This document shows positions 10,588 through 22,236 of a stretch of DNA of 64,000 nt, piece after piece; position 1 is the stretch's first letter; each line of letters starts with the position of its first letter. The stretch spans positions 1,116,001-1,180,000 of the forward strand of contig CM031555.1 in NCBI GenBank assembly GCA_018466975.1, written 5' to 3'. Both the position numbers and the translations under genes were made by a program. The DNA is from Sparassis latifolia (Eukaryota; Basidiomycota; Agaricomycetes; Polyporales; Sparassidaceae). Below the pieces are notes generated by a model. It made no database searches and had not been told where the DNA came from. It saw only the letters and a list, made by a program, of their open reading frames with translations.

Positions 10588-12154
10588 TCACGGATGCCAA
10601 GGATCAGCAGCAGCACCCCCTACTCCTGCAGTGAGGAAAACAGGAGTGCCATCCTGGTCTACAAAAAAGCAGTCTTCCAGACGCACACCGACCTACCGCA
10701 GAGAAGATCCAGTTAGTGCCGTGACCGACAGAAAGACCTTATAGACACTGACCTGTCCTTCTATGTAAATGCCTGGCTCGTCGGAGAAGGTATGCCCTGT
10801 CAAAATTATATCGCCCGAACCACCGCGTAAGTAAGGTGATTCGTGGACCTCCAGGCCGATGCCTGCGATATTATGTTTCATGTTGCAGATCATATCGTCA
10901 TAACGAATGAGTATTCCAACGCACCATGTCCGAGCCTATGTGTAAAATATTGTCCATAGCCCTGCAAGGAGAGCGTTTCGCGTGCGGCTCGGTCCACTTC
11001 CGCGGTGATGGAGCCGTTGCGAGCGGCAGTAATCGCGTTTGCTTGAGCAGAGTGCACGAGACTCCAAAGTCTCAAGTGCGTTGTGTGAATTGTAGAACCA
11101 GCCAAAGCAAAAGTCTACAGAGCCATGGTTCAACTCACTCGAAGGACGCGAGATCGCTAACGACCATACCCTCGTGACATCGCTGTTATAACCATGCAGT
11201 GAACCGTCACAATCGATCAGGACAAAATCGTGTGGGCTGAGCACGCGATCTGTCCCACTTCCATGGGGTAGCGCCGCGTTCTCTGTTGCAGTGCTTCAAC
11301 GAGAAGTCGCTAGCCTCACAGTTAATGATAGGGACCTACCCCCAAAGAGCGTAATTGCGCCCACGTTGTGTAAGCCTGCACTGGTAAGTGCACTGATTAT
11401 TAGTTGGCGAGCTTGCGATTCGTGCATGCCGAAGTACATCTTGTCACGGACAGCTCGGATGGCTAGAAGAGTTACCTAAGGAAGCAGCGTTGAGATATAT
11501 ACAAACGTGGTGTGAAAGTGCCTCGATCCTAAGTAACCGTCTCACCTCATTGACACACTTCATGATCTCAAGCTCTTCCTTGCTCTTCCTCTCTCTCAGA
11601 TGTCGAACCTCCACAGGTGCGGTGGATACTCTGAACTGCGGAGCTGCTTTCTGTAGGCCATCCGCAACGAATGATCTGACATTATCGTCAACGAAGATCG
11701 GGCCTCCGCTGAATAGCCGAATTGCGGAAATTGCAACCTCGAAGGGGTTTGCGTCTTCCGGCCAAGCAGGATAGGCGATGTCAGAGGCGCTTGGAATCGG
11801 CAGAAGTTTTGCACGAGTGGCTTCGAACGAGGGAGTGAGTATTGACATTCTCGGAAGAATCGTGCCTTCTGCATCAAGCTCGGGCGAAACTATCAGCAAT
11901 AGCGGCCTCTCAGATAGCGACCAATGTGCTCCAGACAGGTTGGCAAAGAAACCAGCGCTTGCACCCGGCTCTGCAACGTATGCCGATGCGTTCAGCGAAT
12001 AAAGTGTTCGAGCGAGAGATTGTTGGCGCGCGTAGAAGGAGCTGGCAGAGATGGGAGAGATGTGCGCACAATGGCTAGAAAGATGGGAGAACTCCGGATC
12101 GGCACCAGAAAGAGACGACGGGGAACCCAGTGGGCGGACATGACGATAGGTCAT
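10588..12154 (-). CDS. Peptidase family M24 metallopeptidase (X-Pro aminopeptidase/prolidase-like)
   Basis: A pita-bread-fold metallopeptidase expected to remove residues ahead of proline. The N-terminal creatinase-like domain contains ISASSFYARQQSLARTLYSL, EPGASAGFFANLS and WSLSERPLLLIVSPE. The catalytic domain shows all five metal ligands: D in LIDCDGS, D in GYNSDVTRVW, H in HRLGHGIGLEVHE, E in FSDEPGIY and E in VGVRLEDCFFV. The stop is TGA at 10,588-10,590 after DPWHP. The ATG at 12,154 (MTYRHVRPLG) is the first in frame. Related fungal proteins often carry an N-terminal membrane anchor upstream of this point; none is obvious here, so an extra 5' exon is possible. Several short introns are present. 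It is divergent from the AlkB-GRF gene across 800 bases. Confidence 0.83.
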
Positions 12155-12956
12155 GGTTATAATGATTTGGACGAAGATGCAGAGTACGATGAGCTGGAAT
12201 TCAGATCAGAGACAGGTATGTGGAGTGTGCCATTGCAAGTCGTGCGACTCACTGCCGTCGAGCGATGTGTCGGCTTGTTTTGGGCGACACCGTCGCCTGT
12301 CCTCTGCTTATGAGAACTCTTGTAGTCCATCACAACCGACCCCCTGTATGATAACAATCCACTGGTCAGGGAAGCTCAGCGGCCTCGTCGAGCTTGAGAG
12401 GCAACTGCAAGCGACGCTATCATCTCGCCAGCCGGCAACCCATTCCGATTCACGTGACCGCGAGCTGCTCTCGACGCGAGTTATCAAGGGGGTATGCACC
12501 GGCAGATTCCGAGACACAGGGTAGGGGGGGCTCCGAGGTCCTTAACTGAGAATTATTTTTACTTATGAAATGGGCGGCAGGAGGTAAGTAAGGGTCTCCT
12601 GCAGTAAAACCATACACTCAGTAGCTGAAAGGCACCTTTGATGATGGTCTACGGAGTGTTTGCGCAACTTGCAGGGGTGGGCTGCTCGGAGGTGGCGGCG
12701 GGCACGGGCGCTACCAGATGTGATGTCGGGTCACAACGATGACTAACAAGGTGACCTGCATCACGTAAGCCTAGGATTACCATCTCTATATGGCAGGTGC
12801 CTTCTATATATGGACCGTGGGAAGTTCCCACGGGGGGGGGGGGGGAGGGGGTCCTGGGGGGGCTTAACCGGATTTTCTGACCCTGTGTCTAGAATCCGAT
12901 TTATGCATGCCCCTTGCGAGTTATAGGAGCAAAGCAGTATAACCTGTTCTTCAACG
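12155..12956. other. Intergenic region between the M24 peptidase and AlkB-GRF genes
   Basis: This 800-base divergent interval contains no convincing coding sequence; minus-strand open stretches near 12,160-12,520 could hide a 5' exon of the M24 gene. The half nearest the AlkB gene has a perfect inverted repeat followed by a long G tract (listed separately). Confidence 0.5.
12815..12862 (+). repeat. Perfect palindrome followed by G14 and further G tracts
   Basis: CCGTGGGAA-G-TTCCCACGG (12,815-12,833) is a perfect 9-base inverted repeat. It runs directly into 14 consecutive G (12,832-12,845), then A, GGGGG, TCCT and GGGGGGG. The G runs could form a G-quadruplex. The block lies about 100 bases upstream of the AlkB-GRF start codon. 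A pair of near-identical TCTATATATGG-like motifs (about 12,785 and 12,803) precedes it. Confidence 0.75.
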
Positions 12957-14766
12957 ATGGAAGACACAGACACACTCCTGGCGCTCTTGTCAAGTCTGCT
13001 AGATCATCCCATCTCTGATCACGCTGTACTGCTGGATGCGCTCGTGAAACATGACGGGAATGTCGAAAAAGCTGCCCGTTATCTGTCGCGGGAAAATATG
13101 CGAGGAAAGCGACAAGCGCAGAAGCGGAAGAGGACGGCCTCATTGGATGACTGGCTGAGCCCATGCACGTCAGAAGCGTCTCCGTCTGGCACGCGTAGCA
13201 AGAACACGTCTAAGCTGCCCTCGAAACGCGCTGCTGCCGCAAGCTCTGCTTCTGCCAAGAGCGTCCAAGATGATTTAATACCCTCGTCGTCCACCCGTAG
13301 AGCATCTTCTTCGTCTCACGGCAAAACTTCCCGTGAGACATCTATATCTCTCTCGGGATCTCCATGCAAGGTCAAACCTGTTACGAACAACGAGTTCATG
13401 AACATCCTTCGTCATCCTAATTCCAGTAATTCGTCCAAGCCAGTACCTCCCAAATTTCCGCCACTCACGTTAGGCACGCCCGTGCTTGTTTCTGATCACA
13501 CGCCATGCACATTACATCCTTCTATCTTACCGTCGGAGCTTGCCTGCCGGTGCGTGTGCTCAATAATGCGCTCATGAAGGACTCGTGACCCTTCATTGGT
13601 GCAGGTTATTTTACACCATGATGAACGAGAGCCGGGACTGGAAGAGAAATAAATGGTGGCTGTTTGACCGCGTAGTTGAAAGCCCGCATCGGACGTCATT
13701 TTATGCTCGCGGTCCGGCTTCTGGAACAGAAAGTCCTGATCTTCAAGAGGCTGCGCAATATTGGTGCGCATCAAAATTCACTCTCTAGACTGGCATCTCT
13801 ATCTGATTCCTCCATTCACAGGTATAATGGGCGTCCCACGGCCCCTCCTTCAGCATTTCCTCCTGCCATGGAAGAGGCATGCGAGATCATCGAGCGAGTG
13901 GTGAACGGAGAGATGGGCAGACGCAAGCGTTTTCCCTTGGAATGGGGCGGCGCTCCTCCAGACATAGATAATCCAGCAGAGGTTATCTTGTGGCGAGCAA
14001 ATGTAGCTGCCGCGAATCGCTATGAAGGTACCAAAGAAAGCGTAGGATTTCACTCGGATCAATTGACCAACCTGGGGCCATATCCTACCATTGCGAGCTT
14101 GAGTCTTGGTACTGTCCAATTCACCAACTCGAGAGTGCCTTCTAATTATTGACTCTAGGTACCAGTAGAGTGTTTCGCTTGAGAGAGGTGATACCCAGTA
14201 ATGAAAAAGATAAACGCAGTGCGAGGACGTACAACATTCCGTTGCAGCATAATTCTGTACGGCTTTCATCTGCCCCTATCCGTTCGCGTGCTGCAGTCAG
14301 ATTTAACGCGTATTCCCTCCAGTTAGTCATCATGCATGCATCTTGCCAAGAAACATTCAAGCATGCTGTACCTCCCCAAAATACCATTGACCTCTTCCAC
14401 CCTCCGTTCCCTCCCCCTCCATCGTTATTCTCACCCGAAGATGTTGAGGTGGCCTCTTCAAATTCACGGATCAATATCACGTTTCGATTCTATCGCCCGG
14501 ATTATCGTGCAGAGCTGACTCCACGGTGTCGGTGTGGTGTGCCGTGCATCCTCCGTCCGGACATGAAGAACCGTTACACGGACAATAATGCCACCAGCGG
14601 TACGAGTGGCGAGAGGAATGCGGAACCGCCAAGCACCAAGAAAGACATCGTCGCTAAGTATTGGTGGACATGTTATGCTGGAGCACAGAATGAGGGGAAG
14701 GGTTGTAACTTTTGGAAGGTCATGGATGTGACGGCGGAGGGGAGAGGTCCGTTCGTGGAGATTTGA
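12957..14766 (+). CDS. AlkB-family 2OG/Fe(II) dioxygenase with CUE-like N-terminus and GRF zinc finger
   Basis: A probable DNA (or RNA) alkylation-repair demethylase. Order of parts: a CUE/UBA-like helix bundle (LLALLSSLLDHPISDHAVLLDALVKHDGNVEKAARYLS, about residues 6-45, read in short pieces), a basic Ser-rich linker, the AlkB core with NKWWLFDRVVES, FPLEWGGAPP and WRANVAAANRYEG, iron ligands H and D in VGFHSDQLTNLG, SLGTSRVFRLRE and the distal region HNSLVIMHASCQETFKHAV (H), then a C-terminal GRF-type zinc finger with CRCGVP, WWTCY and CNFWKV. Exons are joined at 13,553, 13,797/13,830, 14,110/14,158 and 14,242/14,322; each join restores conserved sequence. The stop is TGA at 14,764-14,766. 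The GRF finger would bind single-stranded nucleic acid and the CUE domain may bind ubiquitin (family knowledge, not shown here). ALG3 follows 175 bases downstream. Confidence 0.87.
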
Positions 14767-14941
14767 CCTGAGATCGTGGCCATCCAGGCTGGTTCACTGG
14801 ATTGGATCCAGAGATCCTTTCCCAACTTTTTTTGGGCTTTATGCCAGCATATAACGTGGACCCTCTCAAATTATTTCTTGACTTATGTAGTGCGGTCGGA
14901 AATATTATAACCGAGCGCCCGATGGCTGGCAGCCGACAAAG

Positions 14942-16474
14942 ATGTCCCTTCCTTCGCCTTTGGCACGTCTAGTGAACACACTCAGTGCATCCTTGCACTC
15001 ACTACTTACCGATCCTCATTACTTCTATGCCCTCGCTACTCTCGTGGTCCTTGGAGATGCCGTTCTCACCCAGCTTATTATCCGCTTCGTGCCATGTCAG
15101 AGACTGCCCACTTCCTTGAGCGGAAGACGTTCTAAAGCTGGATATCTGCAGATACTGAGATCGACTGGGAGACGTACATCTACCAGTTGGAGCTATACAT
15201 GAAGGGCGAACGGGACTATGCCTTGATTTCGGGCCCGACAGGTCCCATCGTGTACGTCCCAGCACCGACAAGCCATATTTGCACCTCGTGAAGTTTCTTT
15301 AGGTATCCAGCGGGACACCTGTATGTCCACCGTCTCCTGTATGCGATCACAGATTCCGGGAAGAATTTGGTAGCGCCTCAGGAAGTCTACTCGTTGCTTT
15401 ATATCGCACTCCTCGCAATAACGTGCATAATCTACCGCCAAGCTGGTGACGTGCCGAACTGGATCCTGTTATTACTACCTCTCAGCAAAAGACTGCACTC
15501 CATCTTTGTATTGAGACTCTTCAATGATTGTTGGAACGTTTTCTTTGCGCATGCTGCTATTCTAGCATTTGGATATGGCTGGGATATTCCCGGGATTTTG
15601 CTGCTGGGGTGCGTTCCTACCTTATGTTCCGATTACACACCGCTTATTTTTGCCCTGTTCAGTTGTGCAATGTCAATCAAGATGTCAGCACTTCTCTATC
15701 TACCGGGACTCGTAGTAGTCCTCTTCAAGAGACGCGGCTTCCTGTCCACTCTCGCTCACGTCTCTGCTCTCGCCTTGACTCAACTGGTCATCGGCTTACC
15801 CTTTCTGTGGCAATATCCATTGTCATACCTCAAGTATTCTTACCAGTTTTCTCGCACGTTCTTGTACAGATGGACGGTGAATTGGAGATTTATTTCGGAA
15901 GAGACATTTCTTAGTTCTGCGTGGGCAAAAGGCCTCCTAGCCGGCCATCTAACGACACTCGTCGCCTTCGGGTTATTCAAGTGGTGCAAAGGTGATGGTG
16001 GGGTATGGTATGTAGTGAGTCGAGGTTTGCGTACACCCCTCCAACGCCCTCCGGTTCCTCCGGTAACAGCAGACTGTAAGTCGCGTCCCTTTTCTGAACG
16101 TGCGATCCACTCATTTCTTTCTAGTCGTCACCACCGTTCTCTTCACGTCAAACTTGATTGGAATATTATTTTCACGGTCACTTCACTATCAATTCTACTC
16201 TTGGTATGCGTGGCAGCTGCCATTCCTAGCGTGGAGGACGAAATATCCTGTTGTCATCAAGTGAGTCCAGTAATTTAAGTCTTGAACTACGCCAGATACC
16301 CATATTTTGATGCGATAGACTTGCTATTCTTCTCGCGATCGAATATGCGTGGAACGTTTTCCCTCCACTCCGTTATCCTCGAGCATTCTGTGCGGAGCGA
16401 ATATGCTGTTGGTGGTCGGGTTGTGGTTCGGCTATCCTGAAGGGAAGAAGGACATCGTACATAAATCAGAGTAG
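14942..16474 (+). CDS. ALG3: Dol-P-Man:Man5GlcNAc2-PP-Dol alpha-1,3-mannosyltransferase Alg3
   Basis: An ER membrane enzyme that adds the sixth mannose to the lipid-linked N-glycan precursor, using dolichol-phosphate mannose. The N-terminus [10 protein letters not shown] leads into a hydrophobic segment, then the family signature [14 protein letters not shown] and [20 protein letters not shown] (over introns). [45 protein letters not shown] and [12 protein letters not shown] follow, with many membrane spans. The last part ([41 protein letters not shown] then [27 protein letters not shown]) needs a one-base frame change at the C run 16,361-16,363: TTTTCCCTCC reads correctly only with one more C. 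The stop in the conserved frame is TAG at 16,472-16,474. Without that base the protein would end in about 45 unrelated residues, stopping near 16,498. HIS3 follows on the same strand. Confidence 0.85.
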
Positions 16475-16644
16475 TTACGCAGGCATGTCCTCTAATTAAC
16501 ATATTGTGGAGGTTTTGTAGTGGTGAACTCAACGACAGTTTCGTTTTCATCACTACACTGAACGCCTGAAAAGGAAATATCATCTGATCCGCACCGAACA
16601 AGATTCTCTTGTAGGTCACATCTACTGGACTTACCACATCGAAC

Positions 16645-17481
16645 ATGGAGCCTAGAATTGCTACGCTCGAGCGCAAGACGAATGAGACAGAGATTAAGGT
16701 TTCCATAAACCTAGATTGTCAGCCCGGGACAGGGAATGTGCAGGAGATATCTGTCTCTACGGGCATCGGTTTCCTAGACCATGTAAGCCTTCTCCAGGAC
16801 GACTTAAGACCCCTGATATCCTGACTTCGGTCGCTTTCTCAGATGTACCATGCACTCGCTAAGCATTCCGGAATGTCATTGACGATGAAGTGCAAAGGCG
16901 ATCTCTGGATAGATGACCATCACACTGCAGATAAGTGCTTCTCGAATTCTTACAGCATCGTCTAGAAAATATAGCCTGAGTTGTCGCCTTATTTACAGGA
17001 CAGCGCGATTGCACTGGGTACCGCCTTCAAGCAGGCACTTGGAGAGGTCCGAGGCATCCGTCGCTACGGCACAGGCTTCGCCCCACTAGACGAGGCGAGC
17101 CGCACAGCATCCGAAGCGTCGCGCACTGCTCACTTCTCTGGCAGGCCCTCTCGCGCGCGGTCATAGACATATGCTCCAGACCCTACTGCGTGACAGATCT
17201 CGGGCTCGAGCGGGAAAAAATCGGCGACCTCTCTACTGAGATGTTGCCCCATATATTTTACTCGTTCTCTATCGCCTCTGGGGTCACACTGCATGTCGAT
17301 GTCTTGAAGGGAGAGAACGACCACCACCGGTATTTTTTGTGCTCCTTTCAGCAGCTCTCCTCGGATGGTGACCGTCGGTTACAGGGCGGAGTCGGCCTTC
17401 AAGGCAGTGGCACTCGCGATCCGCCAGGCGATCGAGAGGACGGGCGGGAACGATGTACCAAGTACGAAGGGTGTATTGTAG
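16645..17481 (+). CDS. HIS3: Imidazoleglycerol-phosphate dehydratase
   Basis: Sixth step of histidine synthesis: dehydrates imidazoleglycerol phosphate to imidazole-acetol phosphate; a Mn-dependent 24-mer. The start ATG at 16,645 gives [17 protein letters not shown]. Family motifs include [35 protein letters not shown] (both histidine-rich metal-binding blocks), [35 protein letters not shown] and [15 protein letters not shown], ending STKGVL and TAG at 17,479-17,481. The length is about 210-220 residues, as expected. Intron 17,095-17,144 has a GC-AG boundary (GAG|GCGAGC...GGCAG|GCC); it is required to join LDE to ALSR. No Gcn4-type TGACTCA site was seen in the 170 bases upstream. Confidence 0.93.
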
Positions 17482-17739
17482 GAAACCAGGATACTCGAAA
17501 CGCTTAGTGTGGTGCAGTATGTAGCAGTGTCAGATCTATCGTGTTATCTAGAGTATTTATTCTTCGTTCACACAGTCACTCCGTCATGATGACAGAGTCC
17601 GTGCCAGACCGACAGTCCAAGCCCCATAGTGAAGTCAATACATGTCTTGTGCGTCAACTACTTCTACAACGGACAATGCACGCGCCCTAAAGTACAAACA
17701 CTATATCCGAGCATAATAAGATATTATAGGCCATCTATC

Positions 17740-20233
17740 TCAGTATCTCTCTCTGGGCCCTTCACAGAGAGTCTCGAGAAAGACCTTCAGATCATCCTTG
17801 TTGATCTCCAAGACACTCGTGTCAAATGACCCATGGCGGGTGCGCGCATTACAGCGATCTTTCGCGTCCAAGAACGCAAGGCCGAACTCGCTAGAGCGAT
17901 CCACAGTCAGCTTGATACCACCGCTCCGTTCGGCAGTTACTCACTTCTTGCGGATCTCGCCAAAGTCCAACGCGCCCATAACGCCGACGACGATATACGT
18001 CCCCGACTTCTCGTTCAGGCACGCGAGTACGAGCGGCAGACCCTTGCGCTTGCTGCGCGAGTGCGCGAGGGTCGTGCCCGGCAGCTTGTCGCGGAGCGCC
18101 TCGACCAGCCACAGCGCCAGGCGCTGCAGGACGCCGGGGTGCGCGAAGAGCGCAAGGTCTGGGCCCTGTGTCAACACGACTACGCGGTGCCCGCGCAGAG
18201 AGCGAATGTCGTGCTTGTCGATGATTGACGAGCCCTGGCGGATGATGGCGCGGTGGAGGGACATGGAAAGCGGCAGTGCTTCGCGCAGACGAACGATGCT
18301 GACGCACAGGCCAGAACGTCAAGGTCCTCAAGACACGTATAACGAGAGGAAATACTCACTCATTCAACGCATCGTACGCTGTCCAGAAATTCCTGACCAG
18401 CCACTGAGGCGCAGCGTCGTCCACGTCCTCGCCCGCGTCGTCTGCAGCATCGCCCGCGGCGCTCTTCGTCTTCGACATGCTCACCATCGCGCCGGGCGGC
18501 ACGTTCTCCCGCTCATCGTTGCGTCTTCTCTCCTTGCCTCCCTCCCAGAGCCGCCCGCCGCCAAACCACTCTCCGCCATTGCGCGCGCCTCGACCTCGAT
18601 CTCCATGCGCACCCCGCTGGCCACATCCAGCAGCGCAGAGACAGCCTCGACGGCATCTGAGGCAGATAAGGGCTGGCAGCGGTACCCGAAGCACCGCGCG
18701 AACGATGGATAGGACAACTCGACGAGCCCATATTCCGGCGCGATCTGGTCGAGCTTGTTCCGTAGCGAGAGCTTCAGGTCCTTCGCCATGTGGGGATATG
18801 GCTGCTGTGTTTCTGGAATGGAGAACCTAAGGCATTGCACCGATCATTGGTCACGGCTGAGCAACAGCGGATGAGATGAGACTCTACGCACCCCATCTTC
18901 GCAAGCAGTCCGGTCAACCGCTTCCTGCCGCGGTCCCTCCAAATGCCGAGCTTCCCCGCGACATAGCTGGAATGGTACATCGCGTCGTAGAGGTTCCAGT
19001 GCCGGAAGAGCAGGAACCGCAGCTCGTCTGCGGCGTACACCGACGTGTCATCCGGGTGCTGGGATTTGAAATCGTGGTCTTTCAGTGCGGAGGCCGGCGG
19101 CGGGGGGTTAAGTCGCGCGACCTCGTCGTAGTATATTGAGTGGTACTTGTCATAGTCATCGCGTGAGATGCGAGAGGTAGTGTACTGGAAGGTGAGGCCC
19201 AATATCGCGAGCCTAGGATGAGATATTACATATCAGCTCGAGTGGATTCCCAGTGCGACAAGATGTACCAGAGCAGGTCGTTGTCTACACGCTCAAGGAC
19301 GGTAGCGAGAATGTACATCGTCCCTGATGCGCTCTGGCCATGCCATGTACCAGATGCGTAGTGTTTTTCTATTCGCGCTTCGTGTTGGACGCGTTCCTCC
19401 GAATGCATCTTCCGCCTCTAGTGAAGGCAGGTTCATTGAAATCCAGATTTTCGAGAGAGAAATGTCATGAAGAGATGTACCTTGGGGGCTCTGGGCGATG
19501 TCTGTTCTCCAAGTGATTTCCTCTTGCCGGAAGGGCTGCCATCTTCATACTCAAGCTCTTCCTCTGCCTCGTCTTCCGAATCTGAGCTATCCTCGTCTGA
19601 GTCTGGTTCGGGTTCATACTAGGCGCACAAGCCGTATGATCAGGGTGGGAAAGTAAAGGACGAAATTGGTGGGTTACCATGAGAGCTTCCCAGGCCTTCC
19701 GCTCTTCTTGTAGATTCTCTGCTCCGCCGTCGTCCCACACCACTATCCGCTCCCCATTCTCGCCACCTCCAAAGATACTGGACAAATTCTGCGGCCGGAA
19801 GGAGTCGATGACATGCACTGAGACTTGTTTATTGAACTCGCCGAACCACATATCCGAGGGCAGATCGAGGATGGCGCCCATGTTCAGGAGGATCAAGCTG
19901 TGCAGCTAGGCCACCACGATATCAGTTATTACGAGTGGTCGTACTGTACAGGTAGATACACACGTCTAGATACGCCTCCAGCTCCTTCTTTACGCGTTCG
20001 AGTTCAGCATGTCCAGAGACTGGTATGATGCGGTACATGACGTCGTCCTGCTTGAATAGGTCTGCCAGCATGTGGGCCGCACAGAGGGCGTCGACGTCGG
20101 GAGCGACAAGCATGATGACGGACGAGGCCGAGGTGGTGGGTGAGCGACGATGAGTCGCGAGGACCTTTGCGTATGCCTCGGCATAGGATGGTCGGGATGC
20201 TGAGGCGAGATGGGGAGGGGGAAGATAGACCAT
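17740..20233 (-). CDS. CDC45: CMG helicase subunit / replication initiation factor Cdc45
   Basis: Cdc45 joins MCM2-7 and GINS to form the replicative helicase. The start at 20,233 gives MVYLPPPHL, then the DHH-like domain: [57 protein letters not shown] and VVWDDGG. An acidic linker ([15 protein letters not shown]) follows, then [75 protein letters not shown] and [15 protein letters not shown] segments. The stop is TGA at 17,740-17,742. Near 18,580-18,588 the frame must shift by one base between RMEIEVEAR and [12 protein letters not shown] to reach [10 protein letters not shown]; the site is a GCGCGCGC tract. A long alternative intron starting at gtttgg could bypass it but would delete the GGEWFGGG segment. 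Confidence 0.88.
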
Positions 20234-20474
20234 GGTGACCAGTGGCCGAGAGACGAGTACTGCGAGCGGATGTTGACCAGCAGAAGGGAGCAGTCACGGC
20301 CTCTGGAGTCACGTCTGGCCGAACCGTGACCGCGGCTTCAACAACGCGTCGACGCGTCTTTTCACACCACGCAACACGTGACCAATCGCGTCTGTGGCTG
20401 AACGTTGGGAGTGGGGATCATTATTCAACGGACCCATACCTCTACCATCTTGTAGAATATTGTAACCTAATTAG

Positions 20475-22236
20475 CTAGAACCAGCTAGTCTTCTCCCTCA
20501 CATCCCTCCTCTTCCCTCGGATGCCCCACACTCCCCAATTCGTCTTCACCATCACCCGCGGGTCGAAGTCCGCGACCTCCCACTTCTCGCTCCCAAACGC
20601 GTTCTGCCCGGGAGTGATCACCCAGTCGAACTCCCCAGCCACTTCGGGTGCAGTCGAGAGTGACTTCACATCGCGCTCCACATCCGCAGGGGAGAACCCT
20701 GTCACGAAGATCGGGCACTTGCTCGCCAGCAGCAGCGGCATCACCGGGCCCCATTCAGTAGGGGACGCAATCTGCAGAAGCGGCTCCCCGGTCGCCTCTG
20801 ACACCGAATTTGGCGACGGGAACCCGAATCCAGGGGAGAAGAAGAAGAAGCAGTCAGTGTATGGGTCGAACGTCTCCTGGAAATGGTTGTGGACGTCAAT
20901 ATAGTTCGCCTGCATGCCCGTAATAGTAAGCTGAGGGGTGTAAGGGACCGTGTACGAGGGAATGCCATATTCCTGGATGGATTCGCGCGTACGCTTGAGA
21001 CGTGCTATCGGCGCAGGCGTGGGGGGCTCGTAGATATTGGGGACATAGACGGGTTTTTCGTCGGAGGCCTTTAACGCTCTTTCCTCCTCCACTTTAGGTG
21101 TTGCGGGCGCAGGCTCGGTTGATGCATCAGTAGCAGCGGATTGTGCCGAGTCTGCTTTGCTGTCCGTGGCAGATTGTGCCGAATCGCTCGCAGGCTGCTG
21201 TGTTGGCTTTTTTAAGTCCTCAGCTGGCCTGGGTAGAGACACCTGTGGTCCGATGAAATACAGGTGGAAATGTGCCGAGGGGAACAGTAAGCACAATTGT
21301 TCCCAGACATGCGGCGGTAACGAGGACTCTGCTCGAGCACCAAGCACGAATATCCTCATCTGAGGCTTGTCTGCGGACGCTTCTTCCGTCTCAGGAGCGC
21401 CCGGTGGGACATGCAGGGTTGTGCGCAGCGCTACACACCGTGTCAAGTCTCGCAGGAAAAATTGGTGGAATGTTCATCATACCTGCTAAAGATCGACTAC
21501 CCTCCGGCGTTAGCCGTTGATTCCGCAATGTCAGTCCACTGAACTGATGAAGCACCGACCCAATCGTGAGTGGGTATGTCAGCAGCTTGCTGGCATGTCT
21601 CCGCGAACGCTCAGTGTCCATTGAAGGGAATTCACGGGTGTACCAGAAGACATCCCAGTTCGCAAAAGAAATGGCCGCCTCGGAGTCCTGCTCTCCTACG
21701 TAGGCCATCAGAAGACGATTTGTAAACTAATGTGGACACAAATCCTCACCAGGCAGCTCAAACTCCCGGAGCCTCCGCCCACTGCGCAGATCATGATCGT
21801 CCTCATTGACCTCCCGCAATCGGCTGCAGTACTTCTTGTGCTCCTCGTCCTCCCGCCAGTGCTCCTCGGAACAGTGCGTCGGCCACCCGCAGTCCGGACA
21901 CTCAAACTTGACCGCGCGGGGAGCAGCCTTGCTGTGCGCGTGAGTTGCGCTGTGCTCAGAGGCGCACACCGGACACGGCGCAAGCTTTTGTATGGCCTCT
22001 CCTCGCGCGCGGATGGCGGGAAAGGGCGACTGCGAGAACGAGTGGAAGAGGTCGTCCTGGCTGAGGACGGGCGCCTTCTCCTTGGCAAACTTCCCAGCGG
22101 GCTTCGGTTTCTTGAACCAGCCAAAAAGAGTGCGGGTGTGGTGGCGCGGTGCGAGGCTAGCGGGTACGCATGGGCGGGCGCTGCTGTGGGTGAGGAGACG
22201 GAGGGACGCTCGCTGGGTCGTGGGTCGGAGCAGCAT
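20475..22236 (-). CDS. MSS51: Mitochondrial Mss51-like protein with zinc-binding MYND-type domain
   Basis: In yeast, Mss51 activates COX1 mRNA translation and links it to cytochrome oxidase assembly in the matrix. Here the start at 22,236 (MLLRPTTQRASLRLL...) yields a typical basic, Ser/Arg-rich mitochondrial presequence; a longer open frame begins at 22,350 but would leave only 21 bases to the divergent gene. Next come TLFGWFKKPKPAGKF, the zinc cluster CPVCASEH...CPDCGWPTHCSEEHW...C, ISFANWDVFWYTREFPSM, LTYPLTIGSVLHQFSG, IFVLGARAESSLPPHVWEQL and, at the end, WVITPGQNAFGSEKWE and TNWGVWGIRGKRRDVREKTS. Three exons are joined by two introns. A Ser/Ala/Asp/Thr/Glu-rich insert of about 60 residues splits the C-terminal domain. 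The stop is at 20,475-20,477. Confidence 0.85.
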
